Below are positions 15,098 through 15,668 of a stretch of 15,668 bases of DNA, one piece after another; the first letter of the stretch is position 1; each line of letters begins with the position of its first letter. The notes under the pieces are model-generated. The model saw nothing but the letters and a program-made list of their open reading frames with translations, ran no database searches and had not been told where the DNA came from. The translations under genes and the position numbers were made by a program. The stretch is from NCBI GenBank assembly GCA_007129525.1, contig SKVI01000125.1, positions 1 to 15,668 of the forward strand. The letters are read 5' to 3'. Source of the stretch: Gemmatimonadota bacterium (GTDB taxonomy: Bacteria > Gemmatimonadota > Gemmatimonadetes > Longimicrobiales > Gaopeijiaceae).

Positions 15098-15668
15098 GCG
15101 AAGGCAGACGCGTGCACCAACCCCGGGCCGAGCCCCGCTACTCCAGCCGCTCCATCCTGCGCTGGATCTATATCGGCCGCATGACGTTGGCCGGCGGCAT
15201 CTTCGGTGGTGCCCTGGTGGCCTGGGAAGAGGCGGTGCCCTTCGACACCCTGATGGCCACCGTGGTCTTCGTGTCGGCCCTCCTGGCCACGGTGTGGGGG
15301 GTGGCGGACCGCTATCGTGAGGGGGGACCGCCGAGCAAGAACTTCCTCTACGGCCAGGTGGGTTTCGACGCCGTGATGGTCACCGCCATCGTGCACGTCA
15401 CAGGTGGGGCGGGGAGCGTCTTCGCCGCCCTGTACATTCCGGTGATCGCGGTGGCGGCCGTCATCCTCCCTTTTCCCGGCGTGGCCCTCATTGGCGGGCT
15501 CTGCGTGATCCTCTACCTCGGCAATGCCGTGTGGGGACGCGAGGTGGCGACCTTCTCCGGGACCATGCTCCTGCAGCTGGGCCTCTTCGGTGTGGTGGCG
15601 GTCATCGCCGGGGTGCTGGGCGACCGCCTGCGGCGGACGGGAACGGCGCTGGGGGCCGTGGAGTCGGA
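15094..15668 (+). CDS. Membrane sensor histidine kinase, PilS/AtoS-like, N-terminal part (runs off window)
   Basis: 191 codons are visible and the frame is open at the window end. GTG at 15094 overlaps the previous stop as GTGA; a second GTG at 15112 is possible. After a basic cytosolic start (1-25) there are six hydrophobic helices at about 27-44, 52-71, 85-103, 108-128, 130-147 and 158-176, then a basic segment GDRLRRTG (176-183). RWIYIGRMTLAG (23-34) and the loop VTGGAGSVFAALYIPVIAVAA (beginning at 102) are the pattern of PilS-type sensors, whose six-helix membrane domain precedes PAS, HisKA and HATPase domains. Those domains would lie beyond the window, so kinase identity is inferred from the membrane domain and from the H-box protein just upstream. 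The signal sensed is unknown. Confidence 0.75.
   Translation, partial: MSEGRRVHQPRAEPRYSSRSILRWIYIGRMTLAGGIFGGALVAWEEAVPFDTLMATVVFVSALLATVWGVADRYREGGPPSKNFLYGQVGFDAVMVTAIVHVTGGAGSVFAALYIPVIAVAAVILPFPGVALIGGLCVILYLGNAVWGREVATFSGTMLLQLGLFGVVAVIAGVLGDRLRRTGTALGAVES

Overview
The window is about 15.7 kb of very GC-rich bacterial chromosome (roughly two-thirds G+C by eye) and is densely packed with genes. I see no transposase, integrase, phage gene, CRISPR array, tRNA or rRNA. Gene content suggests a Gram-negative-type, aerobic heterotroph: signal peptides, a lipoprotein, an LA_2272-type surface-repeat protein, a secreted M14 peptidase, Mn-type superoxide dismutase and an oxygen-dependent desaturase. 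The combination resembles Gemmatimonadota, but that is inference from family content only; no marker gene is present.

Layout. 1-771 (+): 3' part of an acyl-CoA/fatty acid desaturase with a helical C-terminal tail. 815-1258 (-): YtoQ-family protein. 1416-2651 (-): exported protein with thirteen 16-residue repeats in exact register. A 307-bp divergent intergenic region (2652-2958) separates it from a sodium:amino-acid (AGCS) symporter (2959-4695, +) and a secreted M14 zinc carboxypeptidase-like protein (4876-6501, +). The peptidase stop codon abuts that of a minus-strand pair: DNA polymerase IV (start at 8594) followed by a BtpA-family protein, overlapping by 4 nt. Divergent from Pol IV, on the plus strand, are a Mn-type superoxide dismutase (8786-9424), a lipoprotein with two related beta-rich domains (9533-10414) and an exported DUF5715/LAS-peptidase-like protein with four LysM domains (10491-11993). 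That gene overlaps by 11 bp the convergent end of a 763-residue GT-C-like membrane protein (11983-14274, -). The window ends with a two-gene plus-strand signalling unit: a 197-residue protein with a histidine-kinase-type H-box but no ATPase domain (14504-15097), overlapping by 4 nt a six-helix PilS/AtoS-like sensor domain that runs off the end (15094 onward).

How the genes may work together. The AGCS symporter and M14 peptidase are adjacent and co-directional, which fits peptide breakdown outside the cytoplasm with uptake of released amino acids, although the 180-bp gap leaves the operon unproven. The lipoprotein and LysM protein are envelope genes. The signalling pair is the least ordinary part: a stand-alone DHp-like protein translationally coupled to a membrane sensor kinase.
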